From NCBI RefSeq assembly GCF_038502225.1, contig NC_091321.1, forward strand, positions 36,975,453 to 37,039,452: DNA of 64,000 nucleotides, read 5' to 3'. The notes beneath the pieces were generated by a model that saw only the letters and a program-made list of their open reading frames with translations, was not told the origin of the DNA and made no database searches. Position 1 is the stretch's first letter. The number at the start of each line of letters is the position of its first letter. Source of the DNA: Cherax quadricarinatus. Its lineage: Eukaryota > Arthropoda > Malacostraca > Decapoda > Parastacidae. The translations under genes were made by a program, and so were the position numbers. This document shows, piece after piece, positions 11,904 through 23,233 of the stretch.

Positions 11904-13156
11904 TATTGCAACCCCTGAATGGGTTGCAATATATATAATGTATATTATGATTATGAATATAATGTATATATATAATTATCACCTTTTGAAATAATTTTAT
12001 ATTGCTTATATTTGCGATAATAGCTAAATCGTAAATATATTGCTTTATATTATTATTATTTGACTTAGCTAAATTTTGTGAGGTAGGATGTAACATATTA
12101 TGTGCTCAGTTCAAGTCTTGATTGTCTAACTACTGTAATTATCGCTTGTGGCTCGTTAGACTGCCGGTTTCTCGTTGTTGTTGGGCAGCAACCCACGGAG
12201 CTATCACGTGATCGAGTGATCGAGGGGGGGGGTGTCCTCACCTCGTCTGAAGTATTCAGTCTGGTCTAGACTCTCTTGGTGGTCGGACAGATTGTCTGTC
12301 TCATTATTCTTGTTAGTTCTGTAGAACTCTGTTCACAGAACATTGTATAGACTTAGCGATTTTCGATGTTGTACTGAGGTTGTGTGTCACATAGACACTC
12401 GAAACATCTCAGGTCCTGAGCTGTGGCTTCTGACCTAATTTGTACTGGTATCTGTGTATTATCACAGTCGGGGATTTTCTTATGATGAACTTAGATTCAG
12501 TAGTATGGGAGTTTTGTGACTTTTGTGGAGGATCTGTTGATGGTCCCTACTTAGTGTCGTTATATTATCTCCTTGTTCCTGATTCTGTGTCGCAGTTGCT
12601 TGTTATATTGCTATTGGGCTTAGCATTCTTTTTATTGTTCAAGCAGACTGTTCTGTCTGCCAGTTGGTCAAGAAGTTAGTTTATTTGAGGACTTTGTCAG
12701 TCACTTGTTTAAGTCTAGTCGAGTCTTGAGACATAGCAAACTACTTAGAGCACTTACACGCATACACAAACTTACTTGTACATATTTGTAATATCTTATT
12801 AAATGTTAATGTAACAGACGGTACTTAAGAATTATAAATGTGATATGTGCTTTCAGCACAATACTATTGTTCACGAGAGAAGTGATTATTATTATTATTT
12901 TGATTATTAATTTAATTTACTTTGATAATATACCTCTAGACTTAATAAATTTATTAAATTTTTATTTCTCTAGTTAGTAGCCTACCAGTTGTAATCCTGA
13001 AGCACTATTGAATCATACTGAATTCTAATGGATAATTGGACAAGGATACTAACTACTTGTTACGAAAACCCAGTAACAGGCTGGATGCTAGAAGGGCAGT
13101 CCTTTCTAGTATTCACTGGAGATCTCTAAGCTTTTAGAATTGCATTTTTTGTAACA
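11904..13156 (+). mobile_element. 5' LTR of gypsy copy b
   Basis: Begins TATTGCAACCCC (TG changed to TA in this copy) and ends TTTTTTGTAACA. It pairs with 18068-19314 over the full length. It shares TTCTGTAGAACTCTG, TTGTATAGACTTAG and the hydrophobic open frame with the other LTRs. Confidence 0.92.
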
Positions 13157-13175
13157 AATGGGGGCCTGTCCAGGA
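13157..13175 (+). promoter_or_regulatory. Candidate primer-binding site
   Basis: Two bases after the LTR comes TGGGGGCCTGTCC, starting with TGG as expected for pairing to a tRNA 3'-CCA end. The tRNA is not identified. Confidence 0.4.
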
Positions 13176-13243
13176 GGCTCTTGATCCAAGGTGTTGGAGA
13201 AATTGTCCAGTTTGACATATGAGTAACTCTATGGTCAAATGCT

Positions 13244-13406
13244 CCTCAAGGAAGATTCCTTGATGTTGGTGAGGGGCTCTTGATTTAGGGAATTGGATCT
13301 GTGCTCCAGTTCTCCGAATTAAGCCTGAATGCCTTCCATATCCCCCCCCAGGCGCTGTATAATACTCCGGGTTTAGCGCTTCCCCCTTGATTATAATAAT
13401 AATAAT
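13244..13406 (+). mobile_element. SINE with ATA-rich tail in gypsy b leader
   Basis: 163 bp flanked by a perfect 13-bp duplication ATGGTCAAATGCT (13231-13243 and 13407-13419). It ends CCCCCTTGATTATAATAATA and contains GGCGCTGTATAATACTCCGG and GGTTTAGCGCTTCC. Length, tail and duplication fit a SINE. I recall near-identical copies in decapod genomes, but this is unchecked. No pol III boxes are obvious. Confidence 0.75.
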
Positions 13407-13620
13407 ATGGTCAAATGCTTTGAGTGCTTTCCTAATCTGAAGACTTTGAGTTTAGTCTTGTACAACATACCAGGTGGATGTATGTACCTGACTGAGTCTC
13501 TCGATCCAAGGAGATGGAAATACTGCTTATCAGTTCTATCTCTAAGACAACCAACACTAAAGTTCCTATTAGGATTATAGTTTCCCATAATCACTCTCTC
13601 GTAGTACACTTATTTTCGTG

Positions 13621-15097
13621 ATGTATGCCGAAGTGAAACAGTTAATTGATACTCTGACTTTGTCTGAGTTAAGTTCTTTAAAACTTCAGACGTGTTGGTG
13701 AGTAGCCAAATATCTCGGAGCATTAATTAAAGATATATTGTTTCCTGCTCATACAGAGATGTCTGATTATGATTCAGATTCAGAAAGCCTAGTGTCACAA
13801 TTAGGAAGTATAACTATTTGATGACGTAGAAGAAAGAGCATCTAAGACAGAAGTGTCTGAGCCTAATGAACCTCTACTCACGCCTTCCCTTCTAACTGTT
13901 AGCTTGACGCAGCCATACACTAGTACAGTGTATGCTTCACCTGTATCTACTTATCCTAGACCAGATCTAGACTCTCAAGGGACGGTTGGACGAGGTGCCC
14001 GACCTAAGAACCGTCCAGAAAGACATGTTAATTTCATTACTCCTCCATTACCTACTGGTCCTATCTCTCAGGAACAGTTTGAGAGGTTAGAACGCCTCAT
14101 TATGTTGCAGACTGCACAAATAGAGGCACAGAGGAAATTGAACAAAGAAGATTTCCAGAGAGAAAATGTTCATCTTGGAAGACAACAGACTGATAGATCG
14201 CAGGACACATTTAATGTGCAGAAAGCTGCATCCATGGTTTCTAAGTTTTTTGAGAGTGACTTAGACACCTATTTTGATGTGTTTGAGAACCAGGCACGTG
14301 CTATGAACAGGCCATGTAAGCACTGGGCTACCTTGTTGCACACAGCTTTGACAGGAAGAGCTCAAACTTGTACTGCTGCTTTACCATTTGCCAAAAACAT
14401 TAGTTATGACGCTGTCAAACAAACTATTCTAGAGACCTATAACTTGTTACCTGTAAGTTATCAACGTGCATTTCGTACATTACAACGACGACAAGATCAA
14501 ACTTGTGTGGAGTTTGCTCGTGAGAAAAAAGTTGCATTTGAGAGGTGGTGTAGGTCTGCCAAGTGTAACAACTATGACAGCCTTGTTACGTTGTTACTAC
14601 ATGAAGAGTTTAACAACTGTATGTCTGCTGACATACAAGAATATCTGATCGATCATACTACCTCAGATATTCTGGAAACTGCAGCATTAGCAGACAATTA
14701 CGAGATTTCTCACAAACTTGTACATACTAAAACACAAAGAAACAAGGTAACTAAAAATTGTCCTAGAAGTTGGCAGCCTAAATCAGCTGCTCATTGCCGG
14801 CCTGATGTACCTGCTACTGTAACTTCTCGTGCCTTTACCAGGAAAACTCGTAATCCTCAATATGTCTCATTGGCTAAACAGAAATCTGATATCGAGAAGA
14901 AGAAAGCTAAATGTACCTATTGTAACAGAAAAGGACATGCTAGAGAGTATTGCTATAAGTTGGAAAGAGATACGAGAAACAGTCGTGCGGCTGGCGCGCC
15001 CACTCAAGTCGTATCCTCTTCCGAGCAACAAAAGCACCAAAATCCTAGTGATACCTCTGATCCTACTGTTTTAGATAATATTACTCAGGACAGATGA
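13621..15097 (+). pseudogene. gag: Gypsy gag (copy b), lightly broken
   Basis: Encodes the capsid-like polyprotein that packages element RNA. An N-terminal part starts at ATG 13621 (MYAEVKQLIDTLTLSELSSL), has an in-frame stop, then shifts frame. The main 414-residue frame is open 13853-15097 from a GTG, not a real start. It holds a retrotransposon gag region (LDTYFDVFENQARAMNRPCKHWATLL, given here in part: FDVFENQARAMNRP) and a CCHC zinc knuckle CTYCNRKGHAREYC near residue 361. Homologous gag remnants are in copies c (25592-25963) and d (29188-30600). The stop at 15095 and the shifted frame of pol leave it open whether a frameshift separated them in the active element. Confidence 0.88.
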
Positions 15098-15189
15098 CTA
15101 GCATCAGAAAGTGTATCTGACGAAAAGATTCGTTCAGCGATGAGTCCTTACTTTTCAAGAGATAAAGTAGGATTTGGCGAATCACATCT

Positions 15190-16473
15190 GTGATAATTTC
15201 TTTCAGAGACACTGGCAGTTATCTCACCTTATTAAGAGAAGATGTACTGCCCATAACTGACGATTCCTATACCAAGATAGATGTATTGTTAGAAGCCTAT
15301 GGAGGGGCTGTTATAAAAGTACCTTTGCACAAAGTTTATATTCAGACAAGCTATTATACTGGTTATATTTCAGTGGGTATATCCAGTGGTGTATTTCCCA
15401 TCAGGTCAGTGGACTTGTTGATAGGGAACGATATCCTTCATGCTGGTATATGTAAGGAACCACTTGTGATTGAAAATAACACTGATGATAATTATGCCAT
15501 TGAAGCTTGTAGAGAGAAACCTATTTTATTTTCTCTCAGCGCAATTACTAGAGCTATGCCAAAGATACAACAACCATCCTTGTCTCCTGTTGAGTTAGTG
15601 GATGACAATGATTTGGGCTTGAATATGTTGTTTAGTGACGCTCTGCGCCCAGGGTCATTAACACCAACTCCCCCATGTCAGCAACCTAGTCAGGACACAA
15701 CTGACTTTAAATTTCTAACTCATGATGATTTAATCAAGGATCAGTTTGTTGATCAGTCATTGGAAAGACTGAGAGATATAGCAGTTACTGAGAGTGAAGC
15801 AAAGGATCTCGATAATTGTTACTATTATAGTAATGGTGTACTGATGGAGAAAAATACATGTAAGTTATCAGCTGATAGTGTTTCTGCCACAGTCAAGCAT
15901 CTCGTAGTGTTACCAGTTACATTTCGTGAACAAGCCATTGATTTTGCTCACAATAGTCCCATAGGAGGACATATGGTTGTCAAGAAGACACTCGGTAAAC
16001 TGGCAAAACATTTTACTTGGCCAAAGATGAAGGAAACAGTAGCTGATCATGTGCGACGTTGCCACGTGTGTCAAGTGACAGGCAAACTAGCAGCGCACAC
16101 TCCACCTACACCTCTCACTATGAGCTCTAGTAGCAAAGTTCAGTTCATCTGGACTAGACATTGTTCAGATTTGTTCAAAAGGTTGAAGCATCTGCTTTCC
16201 TCTGCTCCAGTGTTGAGTCCTAATTTCAATCTTTCCATCTTTTTACATATAGATGAGAGTGGTTATGCAGTGGGTGCTGTGCTGCTCCAACAGTCAACAT
16301 CCACTGATATTCTCCATCCTATATGTTACTATTCATCTAAGCTCAAACGACATCAGAAAAATTATGCTCTAGCTCTTGTGGTGTCCTTTGAACATTTTGA
16401 CGTGTATTTGGGCACTACCCCATTTAAAATTTACGTAATTTTATGCCCAAATGCATTTTGTTACTTGCTGTGA
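15190..16473 (+). pseudogene. pol: Gypsy pol (copy b): protease, integrase zinc finger, deleted join to RNase H
   Basis: 427 open residues from a GTG. Protease: SFRDTGSYLTLL with the catalytic DTG near residue 6, and a second motif VDLLIGNDILHAG. After an approximately 120-residue linker comes the HHCC integrase zinc finger: AHNSPIGGHMVVKKT, FTWPKMKE and CHVCQ. The next residues, APTPLTM-like, run straight into SSSKVQFIWTRHCSD, which is the RT thumb/RNase H segment of copy a (4366 onward). So the integrase core and all catalytic RT are missing. Within RNase H, the six residues TIEKEA are also lost (NYALALVV against NYATIEKEALALVV), removing the catalytic Glu. Protease directly followed by integrase, with RT after it, is the Gmr1 order. 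Confidence 0.88.
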
Positions 16474-17501
16474 AAATTTGTATGGACTGCCTCCAAGTGA
16501 GTCACCTACCCTGGCAAACTCTGTTGACACCGAGCTCTGAGGTGGGTACCTCAGCCTCACAAGTGGCTTATAGGACAGATTTTCACAAATGATTGATGTT
16601 GCAAGAAACTCGCCTGCATGCACGTATAAAGGACTAACTTACTTGGTGTTGCTGCATATATCCTGATCTTCAACTTCCCTAAGCTTAGCCTTAGCCCCTC
16701 TGGACTTTCCCTCAGAAACCACGTGCAACCAGGAGCCTTAACTCCTGCAATATTCAATCGTTATTAGTGTCCTGCCTGCACCTCAGAAATTCCTATATCC
16801 AAGAGGGTATGTATCCCCTAGTATAACTATGCAGACACGGACACTAGCTTCCAGACTGCCTTGAGACACTGGTACTTACTGGGCATGCTCTGCCTGTTGC
16901 ACACTGGACCCACAGATAAAACTCAACTCGCAATCTCCCCAGACACTGGCCAGAAATCTACGAGAAATAGTGGAGATCTTGCCTTACTGTATGGGCCTGA
17001 TGGAGGAGGTCATCTACGGTACATCGAGGTGCCTCTACCAGATTTCCCCAGGTCTCAAATGTGAAGACACGTGGGAGGCACCGTCTGCTGATCACGGCAC
17101 GTCTTGTCCAGTTGGTGTCTGTCTTAAGAAGTACGAGCTGGTCTCTCTTCCAGACCCTCATCACTTCGTTCAAACTAGGGCTGCCAGTTCTCCCTAGCTA
17201 ACTTATCCTAGTGTTTGCCTACATTATCGGCTTATTACTACTAGGTCTTAGGTCTACATTATTATTATCTACAGTTGCCTTAGTAAACCTAACATTAGTG
17301 TACTAACAGTAAAACTACCTACTCCTTCCCTGAAGGGTAAATCTATAAATTAAATAAATGCCTACCAACAATCCATGCCAAAATAGAGAGAATGCTGTTT
17401 GTTTGGGAGGGTTTAAGGGCCAGCCAGCTCAGCCATCCCATTACGGCCATGCTGGATCTGTCCTGTGGAACTTTAGGGACCAAATAAATTTCCACACTTG
17501 C
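16464..17501. mobile_element. Solo LTR (about 1028 bp) inside gypsy b
   Basis: The element runs 16469-17496, starts TGTGAAAATTTG and ends AAATTTCCACA, with CTTGC duplicated on both sides (16464-16468 and 17497-17501). Copy a has the uninterrupted site TTGTTACTTGCTATGTC at about 4900-4916, so the empty site is visible in the same window. TG...CA ends plus a 5-bp duplication indicate a solo LTR of another LTR family. Open frames 16557-17197 show no domain. Confidence 0.82.
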
Positions 17502-18067
17502 TATGTCAAATTCAGTAGAGTAACTTAATCCCTCCAGCCCATATTAACTATGTATACTCATGTCATGTCTAATTATTATATTTATATATTCACAGTAGTG
17601 TTGTGTATGAGGAGGATACATAAGCTGAGTGATGAGTGGGTAGTGTCATGTGGGAGATGTTACTGCTTGGCGGAACACTGTCCTGCAGCAGAACCTCCCC
17701 CTTCACTACACACCTTAAGCTGTTTCATACTCAGACGTCCATATTGCATAGCATTCCACAACCACTACTTAAGAGTGGAATGCAGTCTCCTCTACTATCA
17801 TCGAACCTCATCGTTCCCTACTTGTCTATGCTATCCTGTCTCTACACTGATGTACATAACCACGAGAATACAGAGATACGATACTGTGTACTGCCCTAGT
17901 ACTAGGGGCATATCTTAGTGTACAGACGCTGTGAAATTTTAGAGGTGCTTGGCACAAGAGAGACTCTGATTAATGTTTATATTAAATTGTATTGATATGA
18001 GTAATCAGTAATAATGTGAAAGACATTAATGCAACTCCTAGTGCGACCGTTTGTTGTGTTGGGTGGG

Positions 18068-19314
18068 TGTTGCAACCCCTGAATGGGTTGCAATATATAT
18101 AATGTATATTATGATTATGAATATAATGCATATATATAATTATCACCTTTTCATATAATTTTATATTGCTTATATTTGGGATAATAGCTAAATCGTAAAT
18201 ATATTGCTTTATATTATTATTATTTGACTTAGCTAAATTTTGTGAGGTAGGATGTAACATATTATGTGCTCAGTTCAAGTCTTGATTGTCTAACTACTGT
18301 AATTATCGCTTGTGGCTCGTTAGACTGCCGGTTTCTCGTTGTTGTTGGGCAGCAACCCACGGAGCTATCACGTGATCGAGGGGGGGGGGGTGTCCTCACC
18401 TCGTCTGAAGTATTCAGTCTGGTCTAGACTCTCTTGGTGGTCGGACAGATTGTCTGTCTCATTATTCTTGTTAGTTCTGTAGAACTCTGTTCACAGAACA
18501 TTGTATAGACTTAGTGATTTTCGATGTTGTACTGAGGTTGTGTGTCACATAGACACTCGAAACATCTCAGGTCCTGAGCTGTGGCTTCTGACCTAATTTG
18601 TACTGGTATCTGTGTATTATCACAGTCGGGGATTTTCTTATGATGAACTTAGATTCAGTAGTATGGGAGTTTTGTGACTTTTGTGGAGGATCTGTTGATG
18701 GTCCCTACTTAATGTCGTTATATTATCTCCTTGTTCCTGATTCTGTGTCGCAGTTGCTTGTTATATTGCTATTGGGCTTAGCATTCTTTTTATTGTTCAA
18801 GCAGACTGTTCTGACTGCCAGTTGGTCAAGAAGTTAGTTCATTTGAGGACTTTGTCAGTCACTTGTTTAAGTCTAGTCGAGTCTTGAGACATAGCGAACT
18901 ACTTAGAGCACTTACACACATACACAAACTTACTTGTACATATTTGTAATATTTTATTAAATGTTAATGTACCAGACGATACTTAAGAATTATAAATGTG
19001 ATATGTGCTTTCAGCACAATACTATTGTATAGGAGAGAAGTGATTATTATTATTTTGATTATTATTAATTTAATTTACTTTGATAATATACCTCTAGACT
19101 TACTAAATTTATTAAATTTTAATTTCTCTAGTTAGTAGCCTACCAGTTGTAATCATGAAGCACTATTGAATCATACTGAATTCTAATGGATAATTGGAAA
19201 AGGATACTAACTACTTGTTACGAAAACCCAGTAACAGGCTGGATGCTAGAAGAGGAGTCCTTTCTAGTATTCACTGGAGATCTCTAAGCTTTTAGAATCG
19301 CATTTTTTGTAACA
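18068..19314 (+). mobile_element. 3' LTR of gypsy copy b
   Basis: Starts TGTTGCAACCCCTGAATGGG and ends GCATTTTTTGTAACA. It is preceded by GTTGTGTTGGGTGGG, a plausible though impure polypurine tract. It is followed by CTGAT, the target-site duplication. Confidence 0.92.
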
Positions 19315-22300
19315 CTGATCATACAGTGGTGGTGGTGTTGACAGGTTATACAGTGGCGGAGGTGTTCACTGGTCATACAGTGGTGGAGGTGTTGACCGGT
19401 CATACAGTGGAAGTGGTGGTGGTGTTGACTGGTCACACATTGGAGGAGGTGTTGACTGGTCATACAGTGGTGGTGGTGATGACTGGTAATACAGTGGTGG
19501 AGGTGTTGACTGGTTATACAGTTGTGGAGGTGTAGAGTGGTCATACAGTGGTGGAGGTGCTGACTGGTCATACAGTGGTGGAGGTGCTGACAGGTCACAG
19601 AATGGTGGTGGTGATGACTGGTCATGCAGTGGTGGAGGTGATGACTGGTTATACAGTGGTGGTGGTGTTGACTGGTCATACAGTGGTGGAGGTGCTGACG
19701 TGTCACAGAGTGGTGGTGGTGATGACTGGTCATACAGTGGTGGAGTTGACTCATCATAGAGTGGTGGAGGTGTTGAGCGGTCATACAGTGGTGGAGGTGT
19801 TGACTGGTCATACAGTGGTGGAGGTGCTGACTGGTCACAGAGTCGTGGTGGTGATGACTGGTCATACAGTGGTGGAGGTGATGACTGGTTATACAGTGGT
19901 GGTGGTGTTGACTGGTCAAAAAGTAGTGGTGTTGGCTGGTCATACAATGGTGCAGGTGTTGACAGTTCGTACAGTGTTGGAGCTGTTGGCTGGTCATACA
20001 GTAGTGGTGGTGTTGACTGGTCATACAGTGGATGTGGTGTTGACTGGTCATACAGTGGTGGTGTTGACTGGTTCTACAGTAGAGGAGGTGTTTACTGGTC
20101 ATACAGTGGTGGTGGTGTTGACTGGTCATACAGTGGTGGTGTTCACTGGTCAAATAATGGTGGAGGTGTTGACTGGTCATACAATGGTGGTGGTGTTGAC
20201 TGGTCATACAGTGGTGGAGGTGTTGACTGGTCATACAGTTTTGCAGGTGCTGACTGGGCATACAGTAGTGGAGGTGTTGACTTGTCATACAGTGGTGGTG
20301 TTCACTGGACAAAGTGGTGGAGGTGTTGACTGGTCATACAGTGGTGGTGGTATTGTTGGTCATACAGTGGAAGTGGTGGTGGTGTTTACTGGTCATACAG
20401 TGGTGGTGGTGATGACTGGTAATACAGTGGCGGATGTGTTGACTGGACATACAGTGGTGGAGGAGTTGACTCATCATACAGTGGTGGAGGCGTTGAGCGG
20501 TCATACAGTGGTGGAGGTGTTGAGCGGTCATACAGTGGTGGAGGCGTTGAGCGGTCATACAGTGGTGGAGGTGTTGAGTGGTCATACAGTGGTGGGGGTG
20601 ATGTTGATTGGTCATAGAGTGGTGGAGGTGTTGACTGGTCATACAGTGGTGGTGGTGTTGACTGGTTATACAATGGTGGAAGTGTTAACTGGTCATACAG
20701 TGGTGGTGTTGACTGGTCATTCAGTGGTGGAGGTGTTGACTGGTCATACAGTAGTGGATGTGTTTACTGGTCATACAGTGGTGGAGGTGTTGATAGGTCA
20801 TACAGTGGTGGTGGTGTTGACTGATCATACAGTGGTGCAGGTGTTGACTGGTCATTCAGTGGTGGTGGTGTTGACTGGTTATACAGTGGTACAGGCGTTG
20901 ACTGGTCATAATGTGGTGTTGACTGGTCATTCAGTGGTGGAGGTGTTGACTGGTCATACAGTGGTGGAGGTGTTGACTGGCGTAAAGTGGTGGTGTTGAC
21001 TGGTCATACAGTGGTGGTGGTGTTGACTGGTCATACAGTGGTGGTGGTGTTGACTGGTCATACAGTAGTGGTGGTGTTGACTGGTCATAAAGTGGTAGAG
21101 GTGTTGACTGGTCATACAGTGGAGGAGGTGTTGACTGGTCATACAGTGGTGGTGGTGTTGACAGGTTATACAGTGGCGGAGGTATTCACTGGTCATACAG
21201 TGGCGGAGGTGTTGACTCTGTCATTCAGTGGTGGAGGTGTTGACTGGTCATACAGTGGTGGGGGTGTTGACTGCTCATACAGTGGAGGTGGTATTGACTG
21301 GTCATACAGTGGAAGTGGTGGTGGTGTTGACTGGTAATACAGTGGTGGAAGTGTTGACTGGTTATACAGTGGTGGAGGTGTTGACTGGTCATACAGTGGT
21401 GGAGGTGTTGACTGGTCACAGAGTGGTGGTGGTGATGACTGGTAATACAATGGTGGAGGTGATGAGTGGTTATACAGTGGTGGTGGTGGTGTTGACTGGT
21501 CAAACAGTGGTGGTATTGGCTGGTCATACAGTGGTGGAGGTGTTGATTGGTCATTCTGTTGTGGTGGTGTTGACTGGTCATGCAGTGGTGGTGGTGGTGT
21601 CTGGTCATACAGTAGTGGTGGTGTTGACTGGTCATAAAGTGGTGGAGGTGTTGACTGGTCATACAGTGGTGGAGGTGTTGACTGATCATACAGCGGTGGT
21701 GGTGTTGCCAGGTTATACAGTGGCGGAGGTGTTCACTGGTTATACAGTGGTGGAGGTGTTGACTCTGTCATACAGTGGTGGAGGTGTTGACTGGTCATAC
21801 AGTGGTGGAGGTGTTGACTGGTCATACAGTGGAAGTGGTGGTGGTGTTGACTGGTCATACATTGGAGGAGGTGTTGACTGGTCATACAGTGGTGGTGGTG
21901 ATGACTGGTAATACAGTGGTGGAGGTGTTGACTGGTTATACAGTTGTGGAGGTGATGAGTGGTCATACAGTGCTTGTGGTGTTGACTCATCATTCAGTGG
22001 TGGAGGTGTTGACTGGTCATACAGTGGTGGAGGTGCTGACTGGTCACAGTGGTGGTGGTGATGACTGGTCATGCAGTGGTTGAGGTGATGACTGGTTATA
22101 CAGTGGTGGTGGTGGTGTCGACTGGTCAAACAGTGGTGGTGTTGGCTGGTCATACAGTGGTGGAGGTGTTGACTGGTCAAGCAGTGGTGAAGGTGTTGAC
22201 TATTCATACAGTGTTGGTGCTGTAGACTGGTCATACAGTGGTGGAGTTGTTGACTGGCCATACAGTGGTGGTGGTGTTGACTGGCCATACAGTGGTGGTG

Positions 22301-23048
22301 GTGTTGACTGGTCATACAATGGTGGAGGTGTTGACTGGTCATACAGTGGCGGAGGTGTTAACTGATCATTCAGTGGTGGTGTTGACTGGTCATTCAATGG
22401 TGCAGGTGTTGACAGGTCATACAGTGTTGGAGGTGTTGACTGGTCATACAGAGGTTGTGGTGTTGACTGGTTCTACAGTAGAGGTGGTGTTGACTGGTCA
22501 TACAGTGGTGGTGTTGACTGGTTCTACAGTAGAGGTGTTTACTGGTCATACAGTGGTGGTGGTGTTGACTGGTCATACAGTGGTGGTGGTGTTGACTGGT
22601 CATACTGCGGTGGTGGTGTTGACTGGTCTTACAGTGGTGGAGGTGTTAACTGCTTATACAATGGTGGTGTTGACTGGTCATACAATGGTGCCGCTGTTGA
22701 CTGGTGATGCAGTGGTGGAGGTGTTGCCTGGTCATACAGTGGTGGAGGTGTTGACTGGTCATACAGTGGTGGAGGTGTTGACTGGTCATACAGTGGTGGT
22801 GATGCTGATTTGTCATACAGTGGTAATGGTGTTGACTGGTCATGCAGTGTTGGAGGTATTGACTGGTCATACAGTGGTGGTAGTGTTGACTGGTGATACA
22901 GTGGTGGAGGTGCTGACTGGTTATACAGTGGTGGTGGTGATGACTGGCCATACAGTCGCGGAGGTGTTGACTTGTCATTCAGTGGTGGAGGTGTTGACTG
23001 AACATACAGTGGTGATGGTGTTGACTGGTCATACAGTGGTGGAAGTTT
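19315..23048 (+). repeat. 27-bp satellite array, main right block
   Basis: Continuation of the array at 8484-11903, about 138 units with the same variants (for example TTGACTGGTCAAACAGTGG, TTGACTGGTAATACAG). It gives spurious open frames up to 483 residues on plus and 342 on minus. A long block near 21770-22080 resembles 8690-8990, again higher-order structure. Confidence 0.95.
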
Positions 23049-23119
23049 TGTAGATGAATGGTTCAGAGAACCGACATGTTGATAAATTAGACACATGTGC
23101 AACTCTTGCGTATCTTTAT

Positions 23120-23160
23120 TGAGGAAACGTTTCGCCACACAGTGGCTTCATCAGTCCAAC
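23120..23160 (-). ncRNA. Hammerhead-ribozyme-like motif (minus arm)
   Basis: Mirror copy of the plus-arm motif: TCATCAG at 23148-23154 and GTTTC at 23129-23133 read as CUGAUGA and GAAAC on the minus strand, with the same stem II. The two motifs face each other in the palindrome. Confidence 0.5.
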
Positions 23161-23192
23161 CGTAGGAGAAACTTGAAGAAGTTTCTCCTACG

Positions 23193-23233
23193 TTTGGACT
23201 GATGAAGCCACTGTGTGGCGAAACGTTTCCTCA
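23193..23233 (+). ncRNA. Hammerhead-ribozyme-like motif (plus arm)
   Basis: In order: stem I strand GGA, core CUGAUGA (23199-23205), one extra A, stem II GCCAC-UGU-GUGGC, then GAAAC (23220-23224), GUU, and UCC closing stem I. The core boxes are intact. Stem III is only the self-complementary ACGU, so folding would need a dimer, as proposed for Penelope-element hammerheads. The extra A after CUGAUGA is a deviation, so activity is uncertain. Confidence 0.55.

Larger units (their letters stand above)
11904..19314 (+). mobile_element. Full-length Ty3/gypsy (Gmr1-like) copy b
   Basis: A 7.4-kb element with two LTRs of about 1250 bp, a 5-bp target-site duplication and gag-protease-integrase zinc finger inside. 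It is internally deleted: integrase core and most of RT are gone and the zinc finger is joined to RNase H. It also carries a SINE in its leader (13244-13406) and a solo LTR in its 3' region (16469-17496). The two LTRs differ at only a small number of sites over the parts I compared, so insertion is recent relative to copy a. The element cannot be autonomous. Confidence 0.9.

Noticed and set aside
17550..17918. Conserved frame in the gypsy 3' region (also 5058-5327) as an env-like gene
   Set aside because: Short, without signal peptide or membrane segment, and the two copies keep it no better than the surrounding non-coding sequence.
18070..18095. LTR-start hairpin as a transcription terminator
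   Set aside because: Intrinsic terminators are bacterial; here the stem lies at the LTR boundary in a eukaryotic element.
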